Shown: piece after piece, positions 17,697-25,925 of the stretch
Layout: each line of letters begins with the position of its first letter
Numbering within the stretch: the stretch's first letter is position 1
Origin: Lysobacterales bacterium
GTDB lineage: Bacteria > Pseudomonadota > Gammaproteobacteria > Xanthomonadales > Rhodanobacteraceae
NCBI GenBank assembly: GCA_016721015.1
Contig: JADKJL010000012.1
Span: forward strand, 568,289-632,288
Length of the DNA stretch: 64,000 nucleotides
Direction of reading: 5' to 3'
The notes under the pieces: model-generated
Seen by the model: only the letters and a program-made list of their open reading frames with translations
The model's database searches: none
What the model was told of the DNA's origin: nothing
Program-made: the position numbers and the translations under genes

Positions 17697-17939
17697 CTGG
17701 CGCTCGATTTAGGAATCGATTTTTCTGCAAAAGCGCTTTTGGTTGAATTCGATTACGGCAGGTCAAGAGCCGACAGTAGATAGATGACACGAAACGGAAG
17801 CTTTCACCGATTGAATTCAAGATTCAAGACTTGACCCCGAGCACTAGTCTGACCCCGAGCTCGTGCATCTCTTGGTCGAGATTTCAGATTCACAGCGACC
17901 GCTGTAAAGGTCAAACCTGGTGAGTCCCCCGGCAGCGCC

Positions 17940-18266
17940 CTGTCTCTTGATCACAACTTTCGTCATCGATCCAAGCTTTCGCAAAGCTTGGCAACCGAAT
18001 CCCTGCCGCGGCAGAAAACAGCTTGCCGGCCCGACGCTTGGGCAAGCACATGACAGACTACAGGCGCGATCTCGGTATTTCGTGGGAGCGACTTCAGTCG
18101 CGATGCCCTCACCTTTTGTGCTCCCTCGGCGCGGGGCAGAAGAGCGCAAAACCAAAGCATCGCGACTGAAGTCGCTCCCACAAAAAAGCCTCAGCGGGTG
18201 GTGACGAGCCTGCATGCATAGGTCGCTGAATGGTCACTGCGCCAAAAAGTTGTGATCAAGAGACAG
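17940..18266. mobile_element. 327-bp MITE-like element with Tn5/IS50-type terminal inverted repeats
   Basis: The ends are perfect 21-bp inverted repeats (17940-17960 and 18246-18266) starting CTGTCTCTTGATCACAAC, which resemble the outer ends of IS4-superfamily Tn5/IS50-like elements (CTGACTCTTATACACAAG). They are flanked by a probable 9-bp target duplication, GGCAGCGCC on the left and GGCAGAGCC on the right, with one mismatch; nine bases is the Tn5 size. The interior has no transposase and contains an inverted REP pair. It would have to be mobilised in trans. Confidence 0.8.
18082..18181. repeat. inverted pair of REP units inside the MITE
   Basis: GTGGGAGCGACTTCAGTCGC at 18082 and its reverse complement ending at 18181 face each other across 50 bases. 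Each unit has an internal GCGACT-TC-AGTCGC stem. The same units build the array at 33.5-34.5 kb. Confidence 0.85.
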
Positions 18267-18558
18267 GGCAGAGCCGGGGCTTACCTCTGCCTGAGTTAGG
18301 CGTGAAGCACCGGGCATTGCACCGGGAGAAACCCAGCGTATCGCGTTCAACCAAGATTGGAGCGACGAATGGAACCCGCATCATGCGGGAGCGCCAGGAA
18401 AGCCGTGACCTATCGCTGAGAATCGGAAGAAATCAAACAACTCTGACCCAATCGATCACCCGCTGAGCTCCTTGCGCAATTTCAAGCCACTCTTCCTGAG
18501 TGACCATCCCACGCGCCCAAGCTTCGCCTGGCGCACCAAGACTTGACCCCGATCTCCG

Positions 18559-19044
18559 TCATTCCACTAGCTCGCCAAGCCCTAGGCTTTGAGCCATCTC
18601 CGCCAATTGCCGTCTCTCGGATCGATGCCAGCGCTTGGCAGCTGCTGCGAGCCACTTTTCTATTGTGGGAGTGAAGGTAAAAAAGCCAGCAATTGAAAGA
18701 ATCGCAACGGCACTAACGAGAATTCGGCTAGCAGCGTAGTCCGGAACTAAAGCGACACCTACGATGACCACGTAGGTGAATCCAAGGACAGCTTTGAGCC
18801 CCTTCTCAGTCCTAGATTCTGCGGAAGAAATCCTTTCTTGCGCAGCGCTTAGAACCTTAACTGATCGCTCGCGCTCATTTTGCTGCGACTTCTCAAGATT
18901 ACGCTTTTCTGAAATTACTTGCTCCAGTTTCAACTCTGTCTGTGCACGACCAAGATCGGCAGATCTTACGAGCGAAGCAACTGAAGCGTTATCGGCTTCT
19001 AAACGCCCGACTTCTCTGGTCGTCAAATCTCGTTCCGCGTTCAT
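18559..19044 (-). CDS. coiled-coil protein with two membrane segments
   Basis: The protein has 161 residues: a long charged helical/coiled-coil N-terminal part (about 10-80, rich in Glu, Arg and Gln), two adjacent membrane segments (about 83-105 and 107-127) and a basic amphipathic C-terminal tail. I do not recognise a family. It lies 9 bases downstream of the PIN-like gene on the same strand, so both form one operon. Codon use is visibly AT-richer than in the surrounding genome, which suggests transfer. A membrane-anchored coiled-coil partner is a common layout in toxin and defence modules, but no function is shown. Confidence 0.7.
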   Translation of the reverse strand: MNAERDLTTREVGRLEADNASVASLVRSADLGRAQTELKLEQVISEKRNLEKSQQNERERSVKVLSAAQERISSAESRTEKGLKAVLGFTYVVIVGVALVPDYAASRILVSAVAILSIAGFFTFTPTIEKWLAAAAKRWHRSERRQLAEMAQSLGLGELVE

Positions 19045-19053
19045 AGTCTGCCC

Positions 19054-20724
19054 TCAGTCTATTAACGTTCGCTTCTCGCTCGACTGAAGTTTTAAACGGA
19101 CTTCTCCAATTCGTGATTCTGCATCAGATCTGACTTGCTCAACAAATGGCGTGGCGACTACTCGACGCATCTCGTCCAAGACCGCAATAGCGCCGTCCTC
19201 AGTTATGGCATTCGCATAACCCGCTGTGAGACGCATTGGGCAAAGTGATGCACGCTTATCTCGCATCAGCATTTCAAACTGAGCTCTGTGATCGCCCCCT
19301 AAACGATCAAGTGTCTCGGTCATTCGTTCCACCACATCCAAACGAGTAAGTGCAGCGTTTGCACAGTTTGCAATTAGCCTTTGTTTAGAAAGATGCGAAC
19401 CGCTAGAGCCGTTGTGAAACCATAAGAGGCTGGCGAGTTGCCCATCGCTCATGATTGTGAATCTAGGTCGAGGCTCTGATTGACCACGCCCTAAATAGGT
19501 TTCTGTGCGACGCACAAGCGCCGAATTGCGAGTTAAGAACACAGTCCCCGAATCGAGCGCCGAGCTGGATCTTTGGTTATCTCTCTTTAATCGAATAACA
19601 GTTGCAATGCTTCGGGCATCGACAATACGCGGACCCAAATTTTCGTGTACCTCGCCAAGCGCATTTCGCAGCAAATCCTCTTCAACTGTAGAGAAAAAAT
19701 TGATGTGCGGAGGGTCTAAGTACTTATCCGAGAATAGCGTTGTTACCCCAAGGTCTTTGACATGCGTCTGTAGAGACGATGCAACTGTCCTAGCATACAG
19801 CGCATGTCCGCGAGTGCTCCGAATCCTCGCCGCAAGAGGACCAAAAGCATCGCCTCTTGTATAGCTCTCCAGCGTACGCTCTATGAGCCTTTGCATCTCA
19901 TCAATCACATGATCGAACGTGACAAGCATTAATCCTGACGATTTAAATAGGTCGATCAACCCGATTGCATACTCGCGATTGCTTTCTGTATTTAGATTAA
20001 GTGCGTCCAATAAAATTGGGCCATCAATAACCACCCTCAACCTATCTTCTGAATTCGCGCGCGGCGGCTCTGCCAATGCACTTACCGCATCAGCCAACAA
20101 TGCCCCATAGGCGATAGATGCAAGGCGATCGAAGCTATCTCCTTCAGATTCGCTAAGCTTCAATACGAAATCGGCGACCAGATAATCAACCGCTTGATTT
20201 AATGACCACTCTCGCGCCGGGTGCTTTGTGCCTTTAAGCGAAAGCACTCGACTAAATCGAACTTTTCGTTCCGGGACCAGGAATATGCTGGTGAATTCTG
20301 GCTTTGCGATCCGCTGCAGAAAATCGTCCGCAAGCGATTGCTTGCTCTTGTGATGTCCGAGTTTTTCAAGCAATCCGGCCGAGAAATCTACAAATGTTTC
20401 AGCAATCTCTTGGATGTGGTTTTCAGTCAAACTCGAATTGACTCTCCCCTTGGGAGAGCACAGAAGAACATAGCTACCGTCTGTAAGCTGGTGTCTTTCC
20501 AGCAATTTCGCCTCTTCTAGTCGCTCGCAAAGAGCTTGCGCGATTGTTGGCGACATAGCACGACCGAACAGTTCGGCAAATCGCGAGGCGAACCAAGCCG
20601 GCTCAAATGGTTGCCCCGCGCGCTCAGCAATTACTGTATCGAAAAGCGGAGCCATTCCTAGAATGGCATCTCCAGTCTTTTCATACTCCTCTGCAACCAG
20701 AGCGAATGCGGCTAGTTGATTCAT
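19054..20724 (-). CDS. large protein with probable PIN-like nuclease domain
   Basis: The protein has 556 residues. The first 200 are helical. A PIN-like core then appears: RVVIDGPILLDALN with the first acidic residue at about Asp234, FDHVIDEMQRLIE, DARSIATVI with Asp about 369, and VFLTRNSALVRR, which resembles the late (T/S)xD/N strand of PIN folds. A helical C-terminal domain follows. The family is inferred from this residue pattern, not from a known match. The ATG at 20724 is taken; a GTG at 20772 would overlap the nrdJ small-subunit gene. Composition is AT-rich relative to both flanks. Coupled to the membrane coiled-coil gene, it could be a nuclease-type defence module. Confidence 0.65.
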   Translation of the reverse strand: MNQLAAFALVAEEYEKTGDAILGMAPLFDTVIAERAGQPFEPAWFASRFAELFGRAMSPTIAQALCERLEEAKLLERHQLTDGSYVLLCSPKGRVNSSLTENHIQEIAETFVDFSAGLLEKLGHHKSKQSLADDFLQRIAKPEFTSIFLVPERKVRFSRVLSLKGTKHPAREWSLNQAVDYLVADFVLKLSESEGDSFDRLASIAYGALLADAVSALAEPPRANSEDRLRVVIDGPILLDALNLNTESNREYAIGLIDLFKSSGLMLVTFDHVIDEMQRLIERTLESYTRGDAFGPLAARIRSTRGHALYARTVASSLQTHVKDLGVTTLFSDKYLDPPHINFFSTVEEDLLRNALGEVHENLGPRIVDARSIATVIRLKRDNQRSSSALDSGTVFLTRNSALVRRTETYLGRGQSEPRPRFTIMSDGQLASLLWFHNGSSGSHLSKQRLIANCANAALTRLDVVERMTETLDRLGGDHRAQFEMLMRDKRASLCPMRLTAGYANAITEDGAIAVLDEMRRVVATPFVEQVRSDAESRIGEVRLKLQSSEKRTLID

Positions 20725-20749
20725 GAGATCAAGAGTCCTATGAGGACAC

Positions 20750-21607
20750 TCACCCACACTTCGAATAACCACAATTCAAACACGTAGCACACCCATCCAT
20801 CACGATGGTCGCGTTGGTGTTGCACTTGTGGCACATGGTGGCGCCGGGGGGGAAGCTGCCGGCGGAGTCGTCTTCGGCGAGATCGGGGGATGGGATCTTG
20901 GCGGATGATTGAGAAGCAGAAGCAGAGGCGCTGGATCCCGGCGTGCGCCGGGATGACGAATCGTTGCGGGATGACGATTCGGTAGTTGATGACGTCTTGG
21001 TGGACGGGGCGCTTACGCTATTCTTTTTTTTTGCGCGGGCTTCGTAGGCGGCGCGCTTTTCGGCGATCATTGCGCGCTGGGCGGGATCCATTTCGGGATC
21101 GTGGATCAGGCCGATCATCTTCATGTGGCGCTCGATGACGGCGCCGAGTTCGGCGACGATGCTGGGCATGTAGATGCCGCCGGCCTTGAAGTAGCCGCCG
21201 CGCGGATCGAATACGGCCTTGAGCTCCTCGACCAGGAAGGTGACGTCACCGCCCTTGCGGAACACGGCGGACATGATGCGCGTGAGCGCGACGATCCACT
21301 GGAAGTGCTCCATGCTTTTCGAGTTGACGAAGATCTCGAACGGGCGACGCAGCTCATGCTCGGTGTCGGCGTTGAGCACGATGTCGTTGATGGTCACGTA
21401 CAGCGCGTGCTCGACCAGCGGCGACTTGATCTTGTAGGTGGCGCCGATCAGCTGATCCGGGCGCTCGACCTTCTCGTGCATGTGGATGACTTCGGCGCTG
21501 GCCGGTTCTTCGATGACCGGCGCGGGCGCGGGCGTGGGTGCTGGCGCAGCCTGGTCTGGCAGTACGACGTTGTAGGCCTTGATCTTCTTGTTGATCTTGA
21601 TCGCCAT
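20750..21607 (-). CDS. nrdJb: TSCPD-domain subunit of adenosylcobalamin-dependent ribonucleotide reductase (NrdJb-like)
   Basis: The 285-residue protein supplies the C-terminal part of a split class II ribonucleotide reductase. The TSCPD-type domain covers about residues 55-175 (MEHFQWIVALTRIMSAVFRKGG and GGYFKAGGIYMPSIVAELG). The tail has paired cysteines (MCHKCNTN, GCATCLNCGYSKCG), the redox thiols or zinc site that re-reduce the active site. Between them lies a Ser/Thr-rich linker, part of which is encoded by a palindromic repeat. The ATG at 21607 has GGAG about 10 bases upstream; 11 extra residues are possible. It sits downstream of nrdJ and the H1-like gene on the same strand. Confidence 0.88.
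   Translation of the reverse strand: MAIKINKKIKAYNVVLPDQAAPAPTPAPAPVIEEPASAEVIHMHEKVERPDQLIGATYKIKSPLVEHALYVTINDIVLNADTEHELRRPFEIFVNSKSMEHFQWIVALTRIMSAVFRKGGDVTFLVEELKAVFDPRGGYFKAGGIYMPSIVAELGAVIERHMKMIGLIHDPEMDPAQRAMIAEKRAAYEARAKKKNSVSAPSTKTSSTTESSSRNDSSSRRTPGSSASASASQSSAKIPSPDLAEDDSAGSFPPGATMCHKCNTNATIVMDGCATCLNCGYSKCG
20931..20959. repeat. palindromic repeat inserted in frame in the NrdJb linker
   Basis: CTGGATCCCGGCGTGCGCCG followed by GGATGACGA contains the perfect palindrome TCCCGGCG-TG-CGCCGGGA. This looks like a dispersed intergenic repeat, yet here it codes for RTPGSS-type residues in the low-complexity linker. A shorter related copy (GCGGGATGACGA) follows at once. Confidence 0.75.
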
Positions 21608-21795
21608 TCCGGCGCTCTCCTGAATGCTCGTGACCGTCACATCGTGTGGCCGGAGTTGTTGTCTGTGCCGTCGGAGCGGAGGTCGCGCCCGACGTTGTTG
21701 TTGCGAATTCCGGGCCTGCCGTGGGCAGCGCTCCGATCAAGCATGCGCGACGGAATCCGATTCCGCCGCGCCTTGAATCGCGCGTCGATGAAACT

Positions 21796-21821
21796 GCCCT
21801 CCCCGCTGCATGCGGGAGGGC
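21796..21821 (-). terminator. hairpin after the frame-corrected H1-like gene
   Basis: GCCCTCCCCGC and GCGGGAGGGC pair around TGCA with one bulge. It lies just downstream of the stop codon predicted after frame correction (21828) and supports that stop over the out-of-frame one at 21637. No T-run. Confidence 0.5.
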
Positions 21822-21827
21822 CATCGA

Positions 21828-22554
21828 TCACTTGCGGCCTTTCTTTGCCGCTTTTTTGGCTGCCTTTTTGCCGGCGCCTTCTTTGCTGGTGTCTGGTGCT
21901 TTCTTTGCCGCCGCCTTCTTGACCGGCTTCTTCGCCACGGCCCCTTTTCACGGCTTTCTTGGCCACGGCCTTCTTGGCCGCAACTTTTTTCACGGCTTTC
22001 TTGGCCACGGCTTTCTTGGCCGCAACCTTCTTCACGGCTTTCTTGACGGCTTTCTTGGCCACAGCCTTCTTCGCTGCCGCTTTCTTGACGACTTTCTTGA
22101 CCGCCTTCTTCACCGCCGCCTTCTTGGCTACGGCTTTCTTGGCGACCTTCTTCACGGCTTTCTTGGCGACGGCTTTCTTCGCCGCGACTTTCTTGGCCGC
22201 TTTCTTGGCCGCGGGCTTGGCTTTCGCCTTGGCCTTGGCTGGCGCCTTGGTTATCGCGGCCTTGGCTTCACCGGCCTTCTTGGCAATCGACTTGGCCGCA
22301 TTGCTGATGGACTTGGCGGCTGATGCTTCGACCTTCTTCGCCTTGGCGACGACATTCTTGATCTTGCGGGCTGCCTGCTTGCGCGCCTTCTGCACCTTGG
22401 CAACAGCGGTCTTGCCGACCTTGGTCACCGTTGCTTTCGCATCGGCAGCCACATCGCTGGCGGTGCTGGCAACCGCGCTTGCTGCGTCGGAAATTGCTCC
22501 GCCCATTTCTTTCAGGCTGTCTTTGACTTCTTCCACCGGGCTATCGCTACTCAT
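21828..22554 (-). CDS. histone H1-like Lys/Ala-rich DNA-binding protein, frameshifted
   Basis: The N-terminal 75 residues are amphipathic (DAASAVASTASDVAADAK). They are followed by more than 120 residues built from KKAVAKKAVKKVAAKKA-type repeats, as in bacterial H1-like (AlgP/HctB-like) nucleoid proteins. At about 21941-21948 (CCCCTTTT on the plus strand) the frame changes: the read frame then gives RGRGEEAGQEGGGK and runs out to 21637. A one-base correction continues the pattern (KGAVAKKPVKKAAAKKAP) to a stop at 21828 after KKGRK. GGAGAGGGG precedes the ATG. It lies between the two halves of the ribonucleotide reductase. Confidence 0.85.
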
Positions 22555-22652
22555 GTTCCCCTCTCCGCGCTTACGCGCCTGTTGATTGACTGATTGGACA
22601 ACGCACTACACGCAAACCGCCTGACGCATCGCGTCTGGCGGATCCACTCGAA

Positions 22653-25600
22653 TCAGAACTTTCCGTAGTAGCCCTCTTTGAGGGCATCGAACAGGTTGGC
22701 TGCGGTGTGGACCTCGCCATCGTACTCGATCTCTTCGTTGCCTTTTGCTTCCACGAACGATCCATCTTCAAGCTCGAATCGGTACCGGGTATTTTCCAGA
22801 TCATGCTCCTTGACGAGCACACCCTGGAAAGCCGCCGGATTGAAGCGGAATGTGGTGCATCCCTTCAGCCCCATTTCGTGGGCGTAGCGGTAAATGTCCT
22901 TGAAATCCTCGTACGGATACGTGGTCGGCACGTTGGCGGTCTTGGAGATCGACGAATCAATCCACTTCTGCGAGGCGGCCTGGATATCGACGTGCTCGAC
23001 CGGGCTGATGTCGTCGGCAGCGACGAAGTACTCGGGCAGTTTCTCATCGACCTTGTCGGATATCGGCATGGCCTTGCCGTTGATCAGTTCCCGGTAGGCC
23101 AGCAATTCGAAGCTGAACACCTCGACCTTTTCCTTGGACTTCTTGCCTTCGCGGATCACGTTGCGGCTGTAGTGATGGGCGAAACTCGGCTCAATGCCGT
23201 TGGAGGCGTTGTTGGCCAGCGACAGCGAGATCGTGCCGGTCGGCGCAATCGAGGTGTGGTGGGTGAAGCGCGCGCCGACCTCGGCCAGTTCGGCAACCAG
23301 TTCTGGAGCGACCGTGGCGATGCGCTGCATGTAGCGACTGTACTTCGCATGCAGGATGCGACCGGGCACGTTGTCGCCGATCTGGTAGCCGTCGGCGACC
23401 ATCTCGGGGCGCTTGCGCAGCATCTCGCCGGTGACCGCGAAATCGCGCGTGAGCACGGGCGCCGGGCCCTTCTCCCTGGCCAGGCCGAGCGCCACTTCCC
23501 AGCCGGCGACGGCCATTTCGCGCGAGACATCCTCGGTGAACGTGCACGCATCTTCGGTGCCGTAGCGCATCTTGAGCATGGTCAGCGTGCTGCCGAGGCC
23601 GAGGAAGCCCATGCCGTGGCGGCGCTTGCTCTCGATCTCGTCGCGCTGCTCTTCCAGCGGCAACCCGTTGATCTCGACCACGTTGTCGAGCATGCGCGTG
23701 AATACGCGCACGACCTCGCGGTATTCCTCCATGTCGAATCGCGCCTTCGGCCCGAACGGATCGCGCACGAACTTGGTCAGGTTGACCGAACCGAGCAGGC
23801 AAGAACCATACGGCGGAAGCGGTTGCTCGCCACACTGCCCGGTCACCAGACCATTGAAAATGACTGCATTGTGATCGGCTTGTGTTGTATCAAACACGGC
23901 TTCCTCGCCCACGTACTCGATGCACGCAATCCTGGAGGTGAAGCGCTGCGTCTTGCGAAGAACCTTGCCTTCCAACCACGCTGAATATCGTTCGGTTTTG
24001 GCTGGCAGCAGGAATCCGATCTCGGCCATGAAGTGTTCGCGCGACTCGCCATCGATGATCAGCTCGAAATCGGCCGTGCATTCGTAGTCACGCACCCCGC
24101 CTGTTCCATCCGGCATGGATTTGACACGCGCGTCGCGACGCTTGCGAATGCGGCAGAAAATACCGAAGTTCGCCAGCAGGGCCTGAATATCCTTGAGCAA
24201 GGGTTCGTGGCTTGATGCGAGACGCACGGAGCAACTCTGGCTGCGGCTCGAAACATTCACCGTTCCATCGCACTGGAACAATGCGCGCAGATACGATTTT
24301 ACGGTTGCCTCGCTGCCGCGCCAGATGACCTCGGGCACACGAAGCTTGGTCTCCGCGCTGAAACCATAGTGCTTGAGCAGGCGCGCCAGAATGACCGAGC
24401 GAATGAACACCTGATTGCGCTGCGGAATGGCCACAGAAGAAACGTGGTACTCGCGATCCTTGCTCAAGGCCGAATGCGCGATCAGCTCATTGACGCTGGC
24501 CACCACGCGATCAGCCAACGCACGTTCTTCGCCCCAAAGCGAAATGACAGCCGCCTGCTGATTCTTGCCACGATTGGTGAAATGGCCATCACCGGTAATC
24601 AAGCCGAGCAGATTGCCGAGTTCTTCGTTGCCATCCTGGCCAAACTGGCCCTTGCCGGACTGGATCAGCAGACGATCGCCGACGACCAGATCGCGCAACT
24701 TCAGTTTTCCGCGCTCGCAGTAGAAATCGTGCCACTCGGTGGCCTTGATTTCGTAACCGTCCTCGCTGACAACGCGATAGACCGGCGCTTTCGCTGCGGT
24801 CATGAATGCCGGTTTGGCCGGTCGAACTTCGATTCCGCGCCCCTCGAGTTCAAGCGAGCGTCGATCAACAGACACCTGCAGCGGCGCTCCCGACGCATAC
24901 AGTTCGCCGATCGGCACCAGGCCGTATTGGGTTGCCAGGCGCGTATCCGCGGTGACACAAGGGTTGGTCGCGCGGATGTGCTCGCACCACCAGTTGTTGT
25001 TCATCTCGTTGACGCGGTCGATCAGGATGAAACCCGGCTCGGCGAAATCATAGGTGGACACCATGATCATGTCCCACAGATGGCGCGCGCGGATCTGGCT
25101 GTAGATCTTGCAGGCGACCAGGCCGTCATCGCGCACGACATAACTCTTGTGGGTTGGCCATTCGCGCCAGATGACCTTGGCCGGATCGGCCAGATCGATC
25201 TCGTGCTGCTCCTTGATGTGGATCGGGAACACCAGCGGCCAGTCGGTATCGTTCTCGACCGCTTCCATGAAACCGTCGGTGATCAGCAGGCTCAGGTTGA
25301 ACTGGCGCAGGCGGCCATCCTCGCGCTTGGCGCGGATGAATTCCTTCACGTCGGGATGCGAGACATCGAAGGTGCCCATCTGCGCGCCGCGACGGCCACC
25401 GGCCGAGGACACGGTGAAGCACATCTTGTCGTAGATATCCATGAACGACAGCGGGCCCGAGGTATAGGCACCGGCGCCCGACACATAGGCACCGCGCGGA
25501 CGCAGGGTGGAAAATTCGTAGCCGATTCCGCACCCCGCCTTCAAGGTGAGGCCGGCTTCGTGAACCTTGTCGAGGATGTTGTACATCGAATCCTCGATCG

Positions 25601-25925
25601 TGCCGGAGACCGTGCAGTTGATCGTCGAGGTTTTCGGCTTGTGCTCGGCGGCGCCGGCATTCGAGGTGATGCGACCGGCCGGAATCGCTCCGCGGCGCAG
25701 CGCCCACAGGAATCGCTCGTACCAGTAATCCTGTTTCTCGCGACTGGTCTCGACTTCGGCGAGCGCGCGGGCGACGCGCTGATAGGTGTGATCGATATCG
25801 ACATCGATCGGCGCACCCTGCTTCGACTTCAACCGGTACTTCTTGTCCCAGATATCCAGCGATGCTGGTTGAAGCGGAATTTCCACCGCGCCACGCGCGA
25901 GCCCCTCAAGACGCACTGTGCTCAT
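22653..25925 (-). CDS. nrdJ: adenosylcobalamin-dependent (class II) ribonucleoside-diphosphate reductase, intein-containing
   Basis: This enzyme makes deoxyribonucleotides by cobalamin-generated thiyl-radical chemistry, independent of oxygen. The precursor has 1090 residues; removing a 375-residue intein leaves 715. Family blocks include PAGRITSNAGA, STINCTVSGTIEDSMYNIL, AGCGIGYEFSTLRPRGA, SSAGGRRGAQMGTF, NP-CGEQPLPPYGSC (the expected radical Cys), IAPTGTISL and GCTTFRFNP. The intein interrupts NP|CGEQ. The ATG at 25925 fits the family start (STVRLEGLARGAV) and has GGGAGG about 11 bases upstream; an upstream ATG at 26090 would add 55 non-conserved residues. No NrdR box or cobalamin riboswitch was recognised upstream. 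The TSCPD subunit lies two genes downstream. Confidence 0.95.
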   Translation of the reverse strand: MSTVRLEGLARGAVEIPLQPASLDIWDKKYRLKSKQGAPIDVDIDHTYQRVARALAEVETSREKQDYWYERFLWALRRGAIPAGRITSNAGAAEHKPKTSTINCTVSGTIEDSMYNILDKVHEAGLTLKAGCGIGYEFSTLRPRGAYVSGAGAYTSGPLSFMDIYDKMCFTVSSAGGRRGAQMGTFDVSHPDVKEFIRAKREDGRLRQFNLSLLITDGFMEAVENDTDWPLVFPIHIKEQHEIDLADPAKVIWREWPTHKSYVVRDDGLVACKIYSQIRARHLWDMIMVSTYDFAEPGFILIDRVNEMNNNWWCEHIRATNPCVTADTRLATQYGLVPIGELYASGAPLQVSVDRRSLELEGRGIEVRPAKPAFMTAAKAPVYRVVSEDGYEIKATEWHDFYCERGKLKLRDLVVGDRLLIQSGKGQFGQDGNEELGNLLGLITGDGHFTNRGKNQQAAVISLWGEERALADRVVASVNELIAHSALSKDREYHVSSVAIPQRNQVFIRSVILARLLKHYGFSAETKLRVPEVIWRGSEATVKSYLRALFQCDGTVNVSSRSQSCSVRLASSHEPLLKDIQALLANFGIFCRIRKRRDARVKSMPDGTGGVRDYECTADFELIIDGESREHFMAEIGFLLPAKTERYSAWLEGKVLRKTQRFTSRIACIEYVGEEAVFDTTQADHNAVIFNGLVTGQCGEQPLPPYGSCLLGSVNLTKFVRDPFGPKARFDMEEYREVVRVFTRMLDNVVEINGLPLEEQRDEIESKRRHGMGFLGLGSTLTMLKMRYGTEDACTFTEDVSREMAVAGWEVALGLAREKGPAPVLTRDFAVTGEMLRKRPEMVADGYQIGDNVPGRILHAKYSRYMQRIATVAPELVAELAEVGARFTHHTSIAPTGTISLSLANNASNGIEPSFAHHYSRNVIREGKKSKEKVEVFSFELLAYRELINGKAMPISDKVDEKLPEYFVAADDISPVEHVDIQAASQKWIDSSISKTANVPTTYPYEDFKDIYRYAHEMGLKGCTTFRFNPAAFQGVLVKEHDLENTRYRFELEDGSFVEAKGNEEIEYDGEVHTAANLFDALKEGYYGKF
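23835..24959 (-). other. intein with LAGLIDADG homing endonuclease in NrdJ
   Basis: The 375-residue in-frame insertion starts with Cys1 (CVTADTRLATQYG, splicing block A). Two LAGLIDADG motifs are present, LLGLITGDGHF at about intein residues 114-124 and LRALFQCDGTV at about 223-233. It ends FNGLVTGQ directly before extein Cys+1 (CGEQ). The last residue is Gln instead of the usual Asn, and the penultimate residue is Gly instead of His. The homing endonuclease motifs retain their acidic residues, so it may still be mobile. Removal restores NPCGEQPLPPYGSC exactly. Confidence 0.93.

Larger units (their letters stand above)
17697..18558. other. gene-free mosaic region with mobile-element debris
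   Basis: No supported gene lies here. It holds the MITE at 17940-18266 and two copies of a 16-base direct repeat, CAAGACTTGACCCCGA, at 17825-17840 and 18537-18552. On the minus strand around 18430-18525 a short open stretch (PGEAWARGMVTQEEWLEIAQ...) looks like the tail of a decayed gene but has no start. Overall this is an insertion hot spot. Confidence 0.6.

Noticed and set aside
21637..21940. C-terminal tail of the uncorrected H1-like frame as a real domain
   Set aside because: The composition changes abruptly at a homopolymer and the neighbouring frame continues the Lys/Ala pattern to a stop with a hairpin.
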